DNA of 64,000 nucleotides, from NCBI GenBank assembly GCA_020809425.1, contig JAGGDC010000001.1:1550001-1614000 (forward strand). Direction: 5' to 3'. The translations under genes and the position numbers were made by a program. Positions 1-9,474 of the stretch are shown here, one piece after another. The notes under the pieces were generated by a model. It was given only the letters and a program-made list of their open reading frames with translations, had not been told where the DNA came from and searched no databases. This stretch comes from Candidatus Synoicihabitans palmerolidicus. GTDB taxonomy: Bacteria > Verrucomicrobiota > Verrucomicrobiia > Opitutales > Opitutaceae. Positions within the stretch are counted from its first letter, which is position 1, and every line of letters begins with the position of its first letter.

Positions 1-1100
1 TCCTTCACGGTCTCATCCATGAACGGGTTCAGAATATTCCGGTCTTCGTCCTTATAACCGTAAAACGGATTAAGTACTAATGGCTTAGTATATTTATCGA
101 CCTGGGCTGTTCCGCCCAAAACAAAGAGACATCCCACTGGCTTCCCTTCACGGCCTTCGACCCCCAATTCCGTCGCCACTGCGATCACTCGCTCGAAAAC
201 TTCCGGTTTCACATCATCAGGCAACAAATCTGCCTGTCCCGTCAGCAATGTCTGAAATTCACGCTCCACCTCGACCACACCGACCGTATCCAGCTGATTA
301 CTCCCCTGCACACCGCCAATACAACAAAGGCGATCCGTAAACACGATGATCCCCCGGGTCAGCGCCACTAGGATAGCGCTTCGCACTTGAGCCAAACGCT
401 GAGGCGAAAACGAGCGCACATGAATCACCTCGGCAAAAGTATCAAAAATTCCCGAGCCATCCGGCGCATTGTTCGTCACCAAAACTGACTTGATCTTCGG
501 TGTCCACATCGAGACATCGATGCCTCCCACAAAAGTATCACCCATCACCAAAATCGCATCGCAGTCCGCCCCTTTGGCCACCCGGGCGGCCTCCCGGATC
601 ATAAGCCGATTAATCTTATTTTGCTTTTGTGGAATCCGCCGGACGTTCATCCCCCCCAAGCCCGCGATCAATCGATCAAATAGTCCTTCAACTGTTTCCG
701 CTTCCACCAAGCTGTTCACCAACTCCGGTTCCTTCACCAACCGCGCAATCGCCGCCAATACCTGTAAATAGTCGCGCGACTTCTCGTCTGCCAACAACAT
801 GATCACCAAGTGGGAGCTTTCGGCCTCCGAGCTGTCGTGACGAATCCCCTCCCTGCTTCGACCGATGGCAAAAATATACCGCCGCCCCAGCCGAGCCCGC
901 ACATGAGGCAGAGATACCCCCAGCCCCAGATAGGTGGTCATCGTGCTCTCTCTCGCCATCAACCCGCGCAGCAGTGGCTCCGTCTTTAAGTCTTCGAACC
1001 GATGAGCGCAGACCGCCAGCATCTCGCTGAGCGCTCCCTTCATGTCAGTGGCCTGAAGCTCTAGGATTCTACTCCGGGCGATTAATTTTTCGAGCCGCAT
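1..1100 (-). CDS. PTS EIIA-like / diadenylate cyclase (DAC) fusion, partial at window edge
   Basis: The start codon is ATG at 1100, with an in-frame TAG 24 bases upstream; the frame stays open to base 1, so the C-terminus lies outside. I translated 366 residues. Residues 1-150 look like a type-2 PTS EIIA (PtsN-like) domain, with a GVSLPHVR motif whose His66 matches the EIIA phosphorylation site. Residues about 160-285 form an alpha/beta segment that may resemble the pyruvate-kinase-C-like region found in archaeal DacZ cyclases. From about 300 the DisA_N/DAC fold begins (EGREGKPVG, then LNPFYGYKDEDRNI and DETVK). The catalytic DGA and RHR motifs would come next and cannot be seen. The family makes the second messenger c-di-AMP from two ATP. 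The EIIA domain suggests control by PTS phosphorylation state (inference). nuoA ends 29 bp upstream on the same strand. Confidence 0.8.
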   Translation of the reverse strand, partial: MRLEKLIARSRILELQATDMKGALSEMLAVCAHRFEDLKTEPLLRGLMARESTMTTYLGLGVSLPHVRARLGRRYIFAIGRSREGIRHDSSEAESSHLVIMLLADEKSRDYLQVLAAIARLVKEPELVNSLVEAETVEGLFDRLIAGLGGMNVRRIPQKQNKINRLMIREAARVAKGADCDAILVMGDTFVGGIDVSMWTPKIKSVLVTNNAPDGSGIFDTFAEVIHVRSFSPQRLAQVRSAILVALTRGIIVFTDRLCCIGGVQGSNQLDTVGVVEVEREFQTLLTGQADLLPDDVKPEVFERVIAVATELGVEGREGKPVGCLFVLGGTAQVDKYTKPLVLNPFYGYKDEDRNILNPFMDETVK

Positions 1101-1129
1101 TCCCCGCTTTCTTGAATCTGGCTAGGCAC

Positions 1130-1507
1130 CTATTTCTCCCACTCCAGTGCGCCTTTCTTCACTTCGTAGAACAGCCCGAGCACGAGCACGAAGAGGAAAA
1201 ACATAATGGGAGACAGAATGGCCACATTGTTGGCGAGGAAGTCCCGGTAGACAAAAGTCCACGGAATCAGAAAAACGACCTCGATATCGAACAAAAGGAA
1301 CAACATCACGGTGACATAGAATTTCACCGAAAACCGTGTGTGCACGATCCCCTCCCCCTTCACGCCGCATTCGTAGGCGGTATCCTTGATCGGGCTCTTG
1401 AAACGCACTCGTTGCGCCGCGAAATGGTTAACGATATAGATCGTGAGCCCTACCCCGAGGGCTAGGATCGCTTGGATCAACAACGGTAAATAAGCGGCGG
1501 AGGTCAT
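1130..1507 (-). CDS. nuoA: NADH-quinone oxidoreductase subunit A
   Basis: This is a membrane subunit of respiratory complex I. The 125-aa product has three hydrophobic segments, as NuoA should. The family hallmarks YECG (after the first helix), RFSVKFY, LLFDIEVVFL and a C-terminal FYEVKKGALEW are present. The start at 1507 (protein beginning MTSAAYLPLL) matches family length; an in-frame ATG at 1537 would add ten residues. No other nuo genes are nearby downstream, so subunit A is either alone or the last gene of an upstream-reading group. It is intact. Confidence 0.93.
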   Translation of the reverse strand: MTSAAYLPLLIQAILALGVGLTIYIVNHFAAQRVRFKSPIKDTAYECGVKGEGIVHTRFSVKFYVTVMLFLLFDIEVVFLIPWTFVYRDFLANNVAILSPIMFFLFVLVLGLFYEVKKGALEWEK

Positions 1508-1573
1508 GACAACTCTGATACAGGCGGCAGCCCCCATGGGCTGACAAGGCGAAACTCGTTTGATCGCGACCTA

Positions 1574-2617
1574 TCAGTCCACCCGGATGATTCTCTCCGG
1601 TAAATTAGCTAAACTCCCGACGGCCAACACCTCTGCGAATTCCAATGTGCGAATTTCTTCCGAAACAATGGGGAAACCCGCGTTCCGGCGATGTCGATTG
1701 ATCTTTTCCAACATCAACGTGTCCAGTGCGACCGGATCTGTACTTAACCAAACTTCCCGGTCTGAAACTGTATACAGAGAATTAAAAGCGGGACCGCCTA
1801 TAAACTGGTAGTGTTGCAGGCTCGCAATCGTGAACAACCAGGTCTGCCGTAACTCAGGGATCGCACTCATCTCCGCCACTGCCACCGGACCACTGGTCGC
1901 ACTATTGAAGAATCGTGCCGTATTCGAAGCATTCCACAGCGTCGCATTCACCAGCGCTCCGTTGATCCCCAACGTCGGATGATCGGTATAAACCGGCAGG
2001 TTCACCCAGATATCTGCGTCCAGAAACAAGGGAGTCGCCAGAAAACTCCGCCGATTCTCTTCCAAATTCGACTGGTAACTTCGATCCGCTTTCTTGTCTA
2101 AAAAGACGGGATCAAACCGCGACTGCCACGGACTGTCATAAAACCACTCTGGATCGTAAAAACTTCCCGATTCCAGCACGTAAATCTTGTGACCTTCGAA
2201 CGGAAACTCACCCGTGATCAGCGAAGGTAAATACCCTGTCAACCGCAGTCTTAGCGAATTCAGTCCCACCAAAAAAACATCCTTCTTTTCGTATCCACGC
2301 CGGATAAGCGCCCCGATCACCGCTTGCACAAGCGGCACGGGTGTCGCCAAACCGGGTCCCGCATCGGCATAGATCTTCAACCCCACCCTCCCTTTTTCAC
2401 CGGGCACGAGGCGGTGTCCGATCGCATCCTCAAAACGCGCCAATAGAGCTTCCACCTCGGGTTCATACTCGCTCAGGCTAAACCCCTCCAGTTTCGCCTT
2501 CCACACCGTTCCCGGTAATTTGACCGCCGCGGCGGGCGGTGGCAGATCTTGGGCGAAACTCACTGCGCTGGCAGAAAGACAGATCCAAACAGAGAGGAGA
2601 AGACAAAATCGAGACAT
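1574..2617 (-). CDS. Exported DUF362-like protein
   Basis: The 347-aa product begins MSRFCLLLSVWICLSASA, a signal peptide with likely cleavage near SFAQ. I chose 2617 because a longer frame to 2728 would bury the signal peptide. The mature part has a segment suited to DUF362 (ALIRRGYEKKDVFLVG, then NLPVYTDHPTLGINGALVNATL and STDPVALDTLMLEKI). The ferredoxin cysteines present in some DUF362 proteins are absent. Function is unknown. It diverges from dnaG across about 115 bp. Confidence 0.7.
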   Translation of the reverse strand: MSRFCLLLSVWICLSASAVSFAQDLPPPAAAVKLPGTVWKAKLEGFSLSEYEPEVEALLARFEDAIGHRLVPGEKGRVGLKIYADAGPGLATPVPLVQAVIGALIRRGYEKKDVFLVGLNSLRLRLTGYLPSLITGEFPFEGHKIYVLESGSFYDPEWFYDSPWQSRFDPVFLDKKADRSYQSNLEENRRSFLATPLFLDADIWVNLPVYTDHPTLGINGALVNATLWNASNTARFFNSATSGPVAVAEMSAIPELRQTWLFTIASLQHYQFIGGPAFNSLYTVSDREVWLSTDPVALDTLMLEKINRHRRNAGFPIVSEEIRTLEFAEVLAVGSLANLPERIIRVD

Positions 2618-2673
2618 AGAATACAGGTAGACGCGCACAGGGGCAGGATTGTTTCCGAGATTCGGAGCTAACC

Positions 2674-2702
2674 TTGACAGAGCATAGGCCGAAGCAAATG
2701 TC
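2674..2702 (+). promoter_or_regulatory. Candidate promoter for dnaG-rpoD-tatA
   Basis: A perfect TTGACA lies at 2674-2679 in the divergent intergenic region, 55 bp before the chosen dnaG start. At a 17-bp spacing the -10 is poor (AAATGT). It is supported only by the -35 match and position. Confidence 0.25.
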
Positions 2703-2733
2703 CCACTCCCGACACCTCCTCTTGCCATTACTC

Positions 2734-4596
2734 ATGCCTCTAGTCAAACTGACCTGCATCAGAGACCTGCGAGCCCGCGTAAATATCGTGGATGTAATCT
2801 CGCGTAGCGTGACCCTCAAAAAAGCTGGTTCACGCTTCAAAGGCCTGTGCCCATTCCATCAGGAGAAGAGCCCCTCTTTCCACGTAAACCCCGATATGGG
2901 AGTCTACAAATGCTTCGGTTGCGGTAAATCCGGCGACTTGATTACCTTCGTGCGTGAAACCGAGGGTCTCAACTTCATCGAATCGGTGGAAGCGCTGGGC
3001 CAACGCTTTAACGTTTCCATTGAATACGAAAACGGCTCTGGCCCGTCCCGCGAAGAACGCTCCCTCCGGCAAGAAATTTTCGAACTGCACGAGCTTGCCA
3101 CTCAACACTACCACGACGAATTTCGCGCCATCAACGACACGGGCTCCTGGATGCGCACCTATTGGCAGGACCAGCGCCGCTTTAGCGCCGAACTCGCCGA
3201 AGATTTCAAAATAGGTGCCGCCGACCCGCGTGGTAGTGGACTCGGAGCCATGCTCCTCAAAAAGGGCTTCTCCGAAGACGCCCTGCGCCAATGCGGCCTC
3301 TTTTTTATCTACGAGGACGCTCAACTTACCCTGCATTCTCTGCGGCCCCGCTTCCGCGGACGCCTTATGATCCCCATCCGAGACCACCAAGGTCGCGTCG
3401 TCGCCTTCACCGCCCGCCAAACCGAGCGCACCCCGGACAACGATCCCGCCAAAGACGCCAAATACGTCAACTCGCCCGAAACCCCCATCTTCACCAAGGG
3501 GAACCTTCTTTTTAACCTTGATCGTGCCCGCTCCCACGCCGGCGACGATCACCCCTTTGTTATGGTCGAGGGCCAACTCGACGCCCTGCGCTGCTGGAGC
3601 GTCGGCCTGAAAACCGCCGTTGCGCCGCAAGGCACCGCCATCACCGAGACCCAACTCGCCCTGCTCCGTCGCTACCACAACCAAGTCGAGTGCTTCTTCG
3701 ATAGCGATGGCGCGGGTCAAAAGGCCTCCCTGCGCTTTCTTCCCATGGCCCTTAAAGCCGGGCTCGAGCTGCGTTTCCTCACTCTCCGGGGGGCTGAAAA
3801 ACTCGACCCCGACCTCCTCTTCCTCGAACAGGGTCTGAAAGCCTATGAAGCAGTCCGCACCGACTCCGAATCTGCCATGGCCTTCGCCAGCCGGGCCCTC
3901 GTGCCTGAAGGCCGCACGGCATCCGCTGAGCGCAAGGCGGCTGCCATGAAACCCCTTTTCGATATCGTCTTCGCGGCCGAGTCCGAAGTCGCTCGTACCG
4001 AATTTTTGAGTGAAGCCGGCCGCCACCTCGGCCTCTCCGAAATCGCCCTATCCACCGATTTTGAACAATTCAAACGCAACGGCGCTCGCTATTCGCCGGC
4101 CCAGCGAGATTCACAGACCGCTTCGGTTCGTCCGGATAGCTCGGTGACCATCTCGCCCGAGCAACATCTTCTCCTCCTCTGCCTCCATTACGAGCAACTG
4201 GGCAAGCCCTTGAGCCACACGCTGCCCCACAATTGGGTCGACTCAACCCATCCCTCTGGCGTTCTACTCAATCGCTTCCTCGCCGAATTCGAACAAGACG
4301 CATGGCCGGGCGCCCAGCAACTGAACGACAGTGATTTACTTGAGACCGACGCCGAAAAGACCCTGATCGCGTTCCTGTTGTTTGACGCCCCCGTGGTAGA
4401 CGATCCCTTTAAGGCCGCCGATGAAGGGCTGCAAAAGCTCCGTGAACGCACGCTTGGTTTGCGCTTACGCCAAATAGAACTTGCATTGTCGAAACCTGGT
4501 GTGGACATTCTGCCTAAAACATTTTATCTGCTCAAAGAACGTCGTGAACTTCAAGGACAGCTTCGCCAGCCCCTTCGGTTGGTGTCCGCTGTCTAG
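2734..4596 (+). CDS. dnaG: DNA primase
   Basis: DnaG makes RNA primers for replication with the DnaB helicase. The 620-aa product opens with the usual start region ([13 protein letters not shown]) followed by a CHC2 zinc finger: Cys39, His42, Cys60, Cys63. The Toprim core follows, with the acidic motif EGQLDAL (EGYxD in most homologues) and a DSDGAG motif. The C-terminal third is less conserved and would contact the helicase. An upstream in-frame TTG at 2674 would add 20 atypical residues, so the ATG at 2734 is preferred. It is followed after 14 bp by rpoD, a compact version of the bacterial macromolecular-synthesis operon. Confidence 0.95.
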   Translation: MPLVKLTCIRDLRARVNIVDVISRSVTLKKAGSRFKGLCPFHQEKSPSFHVNPDMGVYKCFGCGKSGDLITFVRETEGLNFIESVEALGQRFNVSIEYENGSGPSREERSLRQEIFELHELATQHYHDEFRAINDTGSWMRTYWQDQRRFSAELAEDFKIGAADPRGSGLGAMLLKKGFSEDALRQCGLFFIYEDAQLTLHSLRPRFRGRLMIPIRDHQGRVVAFTARQTERTPDNDPAKDAKYVNSPETPIFTKGNLLFNLDRARSHAGDDHPFVMVEGQLDALRCWSVGLKTAVAPQGTAITETQLALLRRYHNQVECFFDSDGAGQKASLRFLPMALKAGLELRFLTLRGAEKLDPDLLFLEQGLKAYEAVRTDSESAMAFASRALVPEGRTASAERKAAAMKPLFDIVFAAESEVARTEFLSEAGRHLGLSEIALSTDFEQFKRNGARYSPAQRDSQTASVRPDSSVTISPEQHLLLLCLHYEQLGKPLSHTLPHNWVDSTHPSGVLLNRFLAEFEQDAWPGAQQLNDSDLLETDAEKTLIAFLLFDAPVVDDPFKAADEGLQKLRERTLGLRLRQIELALSKPGVDILPKTFYLLKERRELQGQLRQPLRLVSAV

Positions 4597-4610
4597 TTTT
4601 GTTTCCCTCC

Positions 4611-6446
4611 ATGCCGCGTAAAGCCAAGTCCGTTACTCTCTCCGCCCAATCCGATGCCGTTGAGTCCGCCATTAGCGCCACCGCGGGAACAACTGCGCCC
4701 GCCGTTGATGCTGTCTCCAGCGGTGTCAACGAGCGCATTCGCCTGCTCATTCGCCTGTCGAAAGAGCAAGGTTACCTCACTTGGGACGATATCAATGAAG
4801 CTCTGCCGGAGTCTGTCGAGAATCAGGACGAGTTTGATAACATCATCGCCATCCTGCAGAACTTGGAGATCGAGATCCTCGAGCCTGATCAAGTCGAGGA
4901 CTACAAGCAGCGCATGGAAGAGGCTGAAGAAGAGGCCACCCGCACTTCCCAGAACGACATCCTCGACGACCCCGTCCGGATGTACCTCAAGCAAATGGGC
5001 CAAGTCCCCTTGCTGACCCGTGAGCAGGAGGTTGAAATTTCCAAGAGGATCGAGACCGCCGAACTCAACGCGCAGACCCTGCTCTTCCAAGCCGCCATCC
5101 TCGGAGGCCATATCGGCGACCTCGGCAACAAACTCATCACCCGCGAAGAACGCTTTGATCGCATCGTCATCGATAAAAAAATCGAAAGCCGCGACGTTTA
5201 CTTCAAGTCATTGCCCAAGCTGGTCGAAACCACCCAGCGCAACGAAATGATGGTCGCTCAAGCTTGGGAGGAACTCAAATCCCCCAAGGACGAGGCCGAC
5301 GCCAAAAAGATCGCGACTAAACACAGGAAGCGCGAAACGACCCTGCGTAATAATTTTCCGAAGTTTTTCTTCAAACTGAAGGTCTACGAAGAGTGGCTCG
5401 AAAATCATCGCTCCATCATCACAGAAATTGAACAAGCCCACGCCAAGCTTGATCGGGGCCAAAACCCCAAGACCAAGCGAGCCTCCGCCGGCGGCACCAA
5501 AAAACTGAAGGCCCGCTTGGAGGAGATCCGTGACCAACTCCGTCTTGATCCCGACGAATTCCTCCGCATCGTCGAACAAACCTTCGTCCACGTGCGGCAG
5601 GCCCACAAAGCCAAGACCGAGATGGTCGAAGCCAATCTCCGGTTAGTGATTTCGATCGCTAAAAAATACACGAACCGTGGCCTCTCATTCTTGGATCTTA
5701 TCCAAGAAGGTAACATGGGCCTGATGAAGGCGGTGGAAAAATTCGAATACCGTCGCGGTTACAAGTTCTCCACCTACGCCACGTGGTGGATCCGTCAGGC
5801 CATCACCCGCTCTATCGCCGACCAAGCCCGCACGATCCGCATTCCGGTGCACATGATCGAGACCCTCAACAAGGTCATGCAGGTTCAAAAGCAACTCCTT
5901 CAGGAATTCGGCCACGAACCGACCCCCGAAGAAGTCGCCGACGAAATGAACCTGCCCGTCGAGCGTGTTCAGCAGATCATGAAGATGGCTCAACAACCCA
6001 TCTCTCTGCAATCCCCCGTCGGTGACGGCGACGACACCAGCTTCGGTGACTTCATCGAAGACAAGGCCGCCGAGAACCCTTACGACATGACGGCCTACTC
6101 ACTCCTGCGTGAGAAGATTATCGACGTGCTCGATTCCCTCACCGAACGCGAGCGCCGCGTGCTCTCTTTGCGTTTTGGCTTGGTCGATGGCTACAGCCGC
6201 ACCCTCGAAGAGGTCGGCAAACAGTTTAAAGTCACCCGCGAACGTATCCGTCAAATCGAGGCCAAAGCCTTACGTAAGATGCGCCACCCAACCCGGATCC
6301 GTCAGCTCCACGGTTTCTTTGATACCGAACAACTGGACAACGCTCAGAATCTCATGAAGCTGGCTGTCAAATCCGGCACCGTACAAAACCATGGGACGAC
6401 CCAGCTAATGGCCTCCAGCCTTGCGCCAAACCCTTCAAGAGATTAA
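4611..6446 (+). CDS. rpoD: Primary sigma factor (sigma-70)
   Basis: The 611-aa product has region 1.1 ([18 protein letters not shown]), region 1.2 ([18 protein letters not shown]), a long lysine/glutamate-rich non-conserved insert, then region 2 ([42 protein letters not shown]), region 3, and region 4 ([15 protein letters not shown] and a [19 protein letters not shown] helix-turn-helix). Region 1.1 and the full insert mark it as the housekeeping sigma factor. It is the middle gene of dnaG-rpoD-tatA; tatA follows after 12 bp. Confidence 0.97.
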   Translation: MPRKAKSVTLSAQSDAVESAISATAGTTAPAVDAVSSGVNERIRLLIRLSKEQGYLTWDDINEALPESVENQDEFDNIIAILQNLEIEILEPDQVEDYKQRMEEAEEEATRTSQNDILDDPVRMYLKQMGQVPLLTREQEVEISKRIETAELNAQTLLFQAAILGGHIGDLGNKLITREERFDRIVIDKKIESRDVYFKSLPKLVETTQRNEMMVAQAWEELKSPKDEADAKKIATKHRKRETTLRNNFPKFFFKLKVYEEWLENHRSIITEIEQAHAKLDRGQNPKTKRASAGGTKKLKARLEEIRDQLRLDPDEFLRIVEQTFVHVRQAHKAKTEMVEANLRLVISIAKKYTNRGLSFLDLIQEGNMGLMKAVEKFEYRRGYKFSTYATWWIRQAITRSIADQARTIRIPVHMIETLNKVMQVQKQLLQEFGHEPTPEEVADEMNLPVERVQQIMKMAQQPISLQSPVGDGDDTSFGDFIEDKAAENPYDMTAYSLLREKIIDVLDSLTERERRVLSLRFGLVDGYSRTLEEVGKQFKVTRERIRQIEAKALRKMRHPTRIRQLHGFFDTEQLDNAQNLMKLAVKSGTVQNHGTTQLMASSLAPNPSRD

Positions 6447-6458
6447 CCTTCCCGCGTC

Positions 6459-6704
6459 ATGAACTTTCCCGCGCGCTTCGCCGTCGGCCCCCTGGGCACG
6501 ACCGAGATCCTTGTTCTTCTCTTCATCATCCTGCTCCTATTCGGAGCCAGGAAGTTACCTGAGCTCGCCCGCGGGCTCGGCAAGGCCAAGAATGAGTTCC
6601 AAAAGGCCTCCGCCGAGGTCGATAAAGAGATCAATTCTCCGGAAGAACCGACCGCCACAACCGCCAAGCCACGCGAGGCCACCACCCCTCCCGGCAATAA
6701 CTAA
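6459..6704 (+). CDS. tatA: Sec-independent translocase TatA/E family
   Basis: The 81-aa product has one N-terminal membrane segment (ILVLLFIILLLFGARKLPEL), the LPEL hinge, an amphipathic helix (ARGLGKAKNEFQKA) and a disordered Pro/Thr-rich tail: the TatA plan. The family forms the pore component exporting folded proteins. It sits 12 bp after rpoD, so it is probably co-transcribed, and a strong terminator follows. TatA versus TatB/E cannot be fixed from sequence alone. Confidence 0.9.
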   Translation: MNFPARFAVGPLGTTEILVLLFIILLLFGARKLPELARGLGKAKNEFQKASAEVDKEINSPEEPTATTAKPREATTPPGNN

Positions 6705-6745
6705 AAGTTGCTGTATCCACTTGGAATTCAGTCCGCCTGTCCGTC

Positions 6746-6775
6746 GCGCCGCCCGTTTGAGGCGGCGCTTTTTTT
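6746..6775 (+). terminator. Rho-independent terminator after tatA
   Basis: An 8-bp perfect GC stem (GCGCCGCC / GGCGGCGC) with a 7-nt loop is followed by seven T residues. It ends the dnaG-rpoD-tatA unit. Confidence 0.93.
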
Positions 6776-6853
6776 GCCCTCCAAGACCTTTTGTCTCCGA
6801 CCCACCACATTTTCTGCTCGCAACACCTTTTTCCGTATAAGCGATTTTACACT

Positions 6854-6882
6854 TTGACACCCCTCCTCTCCGCAGATTGTCT
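6854..6882 (+). promoter_or_regulatory. Candidate mreB promoter
   Basis: TTGACA at 6854-6859 with a 17-bp spacer to TTGTCT, which is a weak -10. It lies between the tatA terminator and mreB, where a promoter is needed. Confidence 0.35.
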
Positions 6883-6906
6883 TCCTAAGGCGGAAACGCG
6901 TCCTAC

Positions 6907-7923
6907 ATGGCTCTGAAGATTCGCTCCCACTTCTCCAACGACATCGGCATCGACTTAGGCACAGCCAACACCTTGGTCTATCTCAAGGATCGTGGCATCG
7001 TCCTACGTGAGCCCTCCGTTGTCGCGCTCGACTCCACCACTCGTAAAGTCCGCGCAGTCGGCTCCGACGCCAAGCGCATGCTTGGCCGTACCCCGGGCAG
7101 TATCACGGCCATTCGCCCGATGAAGGACGGTGTCATCGCCGATTTTGATGTCACTGAGGCCATGCTACGCTACTTCATCAAGAAGGTGAACAGCAACAGT
7201 TTCCGAGTTAGCCCTCGGGTCGTTATCGCCATCCCGTCCGGGATTACCGAGGTTGAAAAACGCGCCGTCAAAGACTCCGCCATGCATGCCGGCGCCCGCG
7301 ATGTGATCACCATTCCCGAACCCATGGCAGCTGCCATTGGCGTAGGTCTTCCCATCGATGAACCGGCCGCCAACATGATCGTCGACATCGGTGGAGGCAC
7401 GACCGAGATCGCTATCATTTCCCTATCGGGCATCGTCTTTTCCAAATCCATCCGCGTTGCCGGCGACGAAGTCGACGCCGCCATCGTTAACTACATGAAG
7501 CGGGCCTACAACCTCCTCATCGGTGAACGCACCGCTGAAGAACTTAAATTGCGCCTTGGATCAGCCTACCCCCTCGAAGAAGAGATCACCATGGAGGTCA
7601 AGGGTCGTGACTTCGTCGCCGGTCTCCCCAAGACGATCCACATCACTTCCCAAGAAATTCGGGAAGCCCTTAGCGACACCATGGCCGCCATCGTCGACGC
7701 CGTGCGCTCAGCCCTCGAACGTTGCCCCCCTGAACTCTCTGCCGATCTTGTCGACCGTGGATTCGTGATGGCCGGCGGCGGCGCTCTGATTCGCGGCGTC
7801 GAGCGCTTGCTCAGCGAAAAAACCGGCCTGCCCGTCACCATTGCCGACGATCCTCTTTCGGCCGTCGCCAATGGTACCGGTGCCGTGCTCAACGACCTCA
7901 ACTGGGTCCTGCAACATAGCTAG
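6907..7923 (+). CDS. mreB: Rod-shape-determining actin homologue
   Basis: MreB polymerises under the inner membrane and guides lateral wall synthesis. The 338-aa product has the actin-fold motifs: phosphate-1 GIDLGTANT, the connect region EPMAAAIGVGL, phosphate-2 VDIGGGTTEIAII and the adenosine motif GGGALIRG. Length and ends match the family. It heads a mreB-mreC-mreD-mrdA elongasome cluster; the 174-bp gap to mreC has no recognisable terminator. Confidence 0.97.
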   Translation: MALKIRSHFSNDIGIDLGTANTLVYLKDRGIVLREPSVVALDSTTRKVRAVGSDAKRMLGRTPGSITAIRPMKDGVIADFDVTEAMLRYFIKKVNSNSFRVSPRVVIAIPSGITEVEKRAVKDSAMHAGARDVITIPEPMAAAIGVGLPIDEPAANMIVDIGGGTTEIAIISLSGIVFSKSIRVAGDEVDAAIVNYMKRAYNLLIGERTAEELKLRLGSAYPLEEEITMEVKGRDFVAGLPKTIHITSQEIREALSDTMAAIVDAVRSALERCPPELSADLVDRGFVMAGGGALIRGVERLLSEKTGLPVTIADDPLSAVANGTGAVLNDLNWVLQHS

Positions 7924-8097
7924 GCCTGCATCTCTTGGTGGGCCCTCCCAACAAATTCGACTTCCGAAGATTATCGGCACAACGTCTCGGCCTGTGCGTA
8001 TCTTCGGTCATTCTTGCTAAACGGTTTGCTGCAGGGTGTGGAGTGAGCTTGTAACCGCTGCTTCGTCTCTCCACGATTTTAACGCTTTCGTTTCCTA

Positions 8098-8928
8098 GTG
8101 CCTTCTTGTCGTTTTGATCAAACCAAACCCTTCTTCACCCTCGGGGTGTTGCTCATCGTTTGGATGATTTTCCCGACCGTTCTCAAACGGTTTGCCCGCG
8201 ATGGGTTGTACGAGATGCACGCCCCGTTGGAAGTGACCACCGCCTACCTGCGCGAACTTCAAAATTACTGGGCCCTGCGCACTCGCTCCAAAACCGAACT
8301 CATCGCCGCCTACCGTGATCTAGGAGGAGTCGTTTCCAAATATGCCCACGCCGCCGAGGAAAACGCTGAACTGCGTCGAGCCGTCGAACGCCTCGAACGG
8401 TTGCTTCGCCTTTCATCGTTCGACCACTACCGCTCAGAATCCGCTCGTGTCGTCAATCGGGACTTCAACGGCTGGTGGCAACAACTCACCATCCGCAAAG
8501 GCTCCAATTTTACTATCCCCGTCGGCGCACCGGTCATTTTCACCGGCGGTGTCGTCGGCCGCGTCACCGAAGTCCACACCACCACCGCCATCGTCGATCT
8601 GATCAGCAGTCCCAAGGTTCGTTTGGCCGCGTCCTTCGAAGGCGACGACCGCCCCGTAAGTTTTCAAGGTGGTATTAACCCACCCCTCTCCCGACCGACG
8701 GCCATAGCTGAATTTGTTCCGCTCGATCTCTACGCCTCCGCCGCCGACCCTAAACCTTTGATCACGTCCGGCTTGGGCGGGGTGTTTCCCCGCGGACTAC
8801 GTGTCGGTACGGTCGTGAAACTCGACCCAAGCCCGGATGGTCTGTTCAAAACCGGCCGGGTGGCTCTCGATCCTCGCCTTAATCAAATTACCGAAGTCAC
8901 GGTGCTCGTGCCGCTGGATCCGCTATGA
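8098..8928 (+). CDS. mreC: Rod-shape-determining protein MreC
   Basis: The 276-aa product has a GTG start, one N-terminal membrane helix (TLGVLLIVWMIFPTVL), a short coiled coil around residues 75-105, and the MreC beta domain (QQLTIRKGS, PVIFTGGVVGRVTEV, ITSGLGGVFPRGLRVG). It links MreB to the penicillin-binding proteins in the periplasm. Its stop overlaps the mreD start by 4 bp (ATGA), so the two are translationally coupled. Confidence 0.93.
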   Translation: MPSCRFDQTKPFFTLGVLLIVWMIFPTVLKRFARDGLYEMHAPLEVTTAYLRELQNYWALRTRSKTELIAAYRDLGGVVSKYAHAAEENAELRRAVERLERLLRLSSFDHYRSESARVVNRDFNGWWQQLTIRKGSNFTIPVGAPVIFTGGVVGRVTEVHTTTAIVDLISSPKVRLAASFEGDDRPVSFQGGINPPLSRPTAIAEFVPLDLYASAADPKPLITSGLGGVFPRGLRVGTVVKLDPSPDGLFKTGRVALDPRLNQITEVTVLVPLDPL

Positions 8929-9464
8929 AGGTGCGACCCCATCACCGCCGCACCGCCGTGGTCTTTGGGTGTGGCGTCATACTGCTGGTGCTACTGCGCA
9001 TGCTGAACCACAGTCTCAGCCCTTGGGCGTTGTCCGTATGGTGCGGGGGCCTGCTCGTCACATTCCCCGCTCTCCGTCTGGGTCCGCAACAAGGATTCAA
9101 CGCCTGTTTCCTGCTCGGTCTCATGTTGGATGCGCTTTCACCTTTCCCGTTCGGCCTGCACGCGTTCCTTTTTGGTGTCGCCCATCTAGTGATTGTGCGG
9201 ATCCGCAACCGCCTACCCGCCAACGAACCTGTCATTGTCATCGTCGTCACCCTGGTCACAAATCTAGTCCTCTTTGTGCTCATCACTTTCTTTGCGCTCA
9301 GTCGTAATTCAGGGGCTCACATCTCGGTGGTTCGCTTACTCAGCGATCTAGTCCTTTCTCAAATCACTATCGTTCTCATCGGAGGTTGGTTTCTTGCGCT
9401 CCAGGAACGTGCGCTCGAGATCGCTCGCGTCGGCTTACACGATGAACCATCAGCCATGATCTAG
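8925..9464 (+). CDS. mreD: Rod-shape-determining protein MreD-like
   Basis: The 179-aa hydrophobic protein has about five membrane segments and the MreD layout (short N-terminus, FLLGLMLDALSPFPFGLHAF motif). Position between mreC and mrdA, with a 4-bp overlap to mreC, supports the call more strongly than sequence, since MreD is poorly conserved. Confidence 0.85.
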   Translation: MKVRPHHRRTAVVFGCGVILLVLLRMLNHSLSPWALSVWCGGLLVTFPALRLGPQQGFNACFLLGLMLDALSPFPFGLHAFLFGVAHLVIVRIRNRLPANEPVIVIVVTLVTNLVLFVLITFFALSRNSGAHISVVRLLSDLVLSQITIVLIGGWFLALQERALEIARVGLHDEPSAMI

Positions 9465-9474
9465 TAGTTCTCAC

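Noticed and set aside
2830-4026. 398-aa minus-strand ORF inside dnaG
   Set aside because: Gly/Ala/Val-rich shadow of the GC-rich dnaG reading frame.
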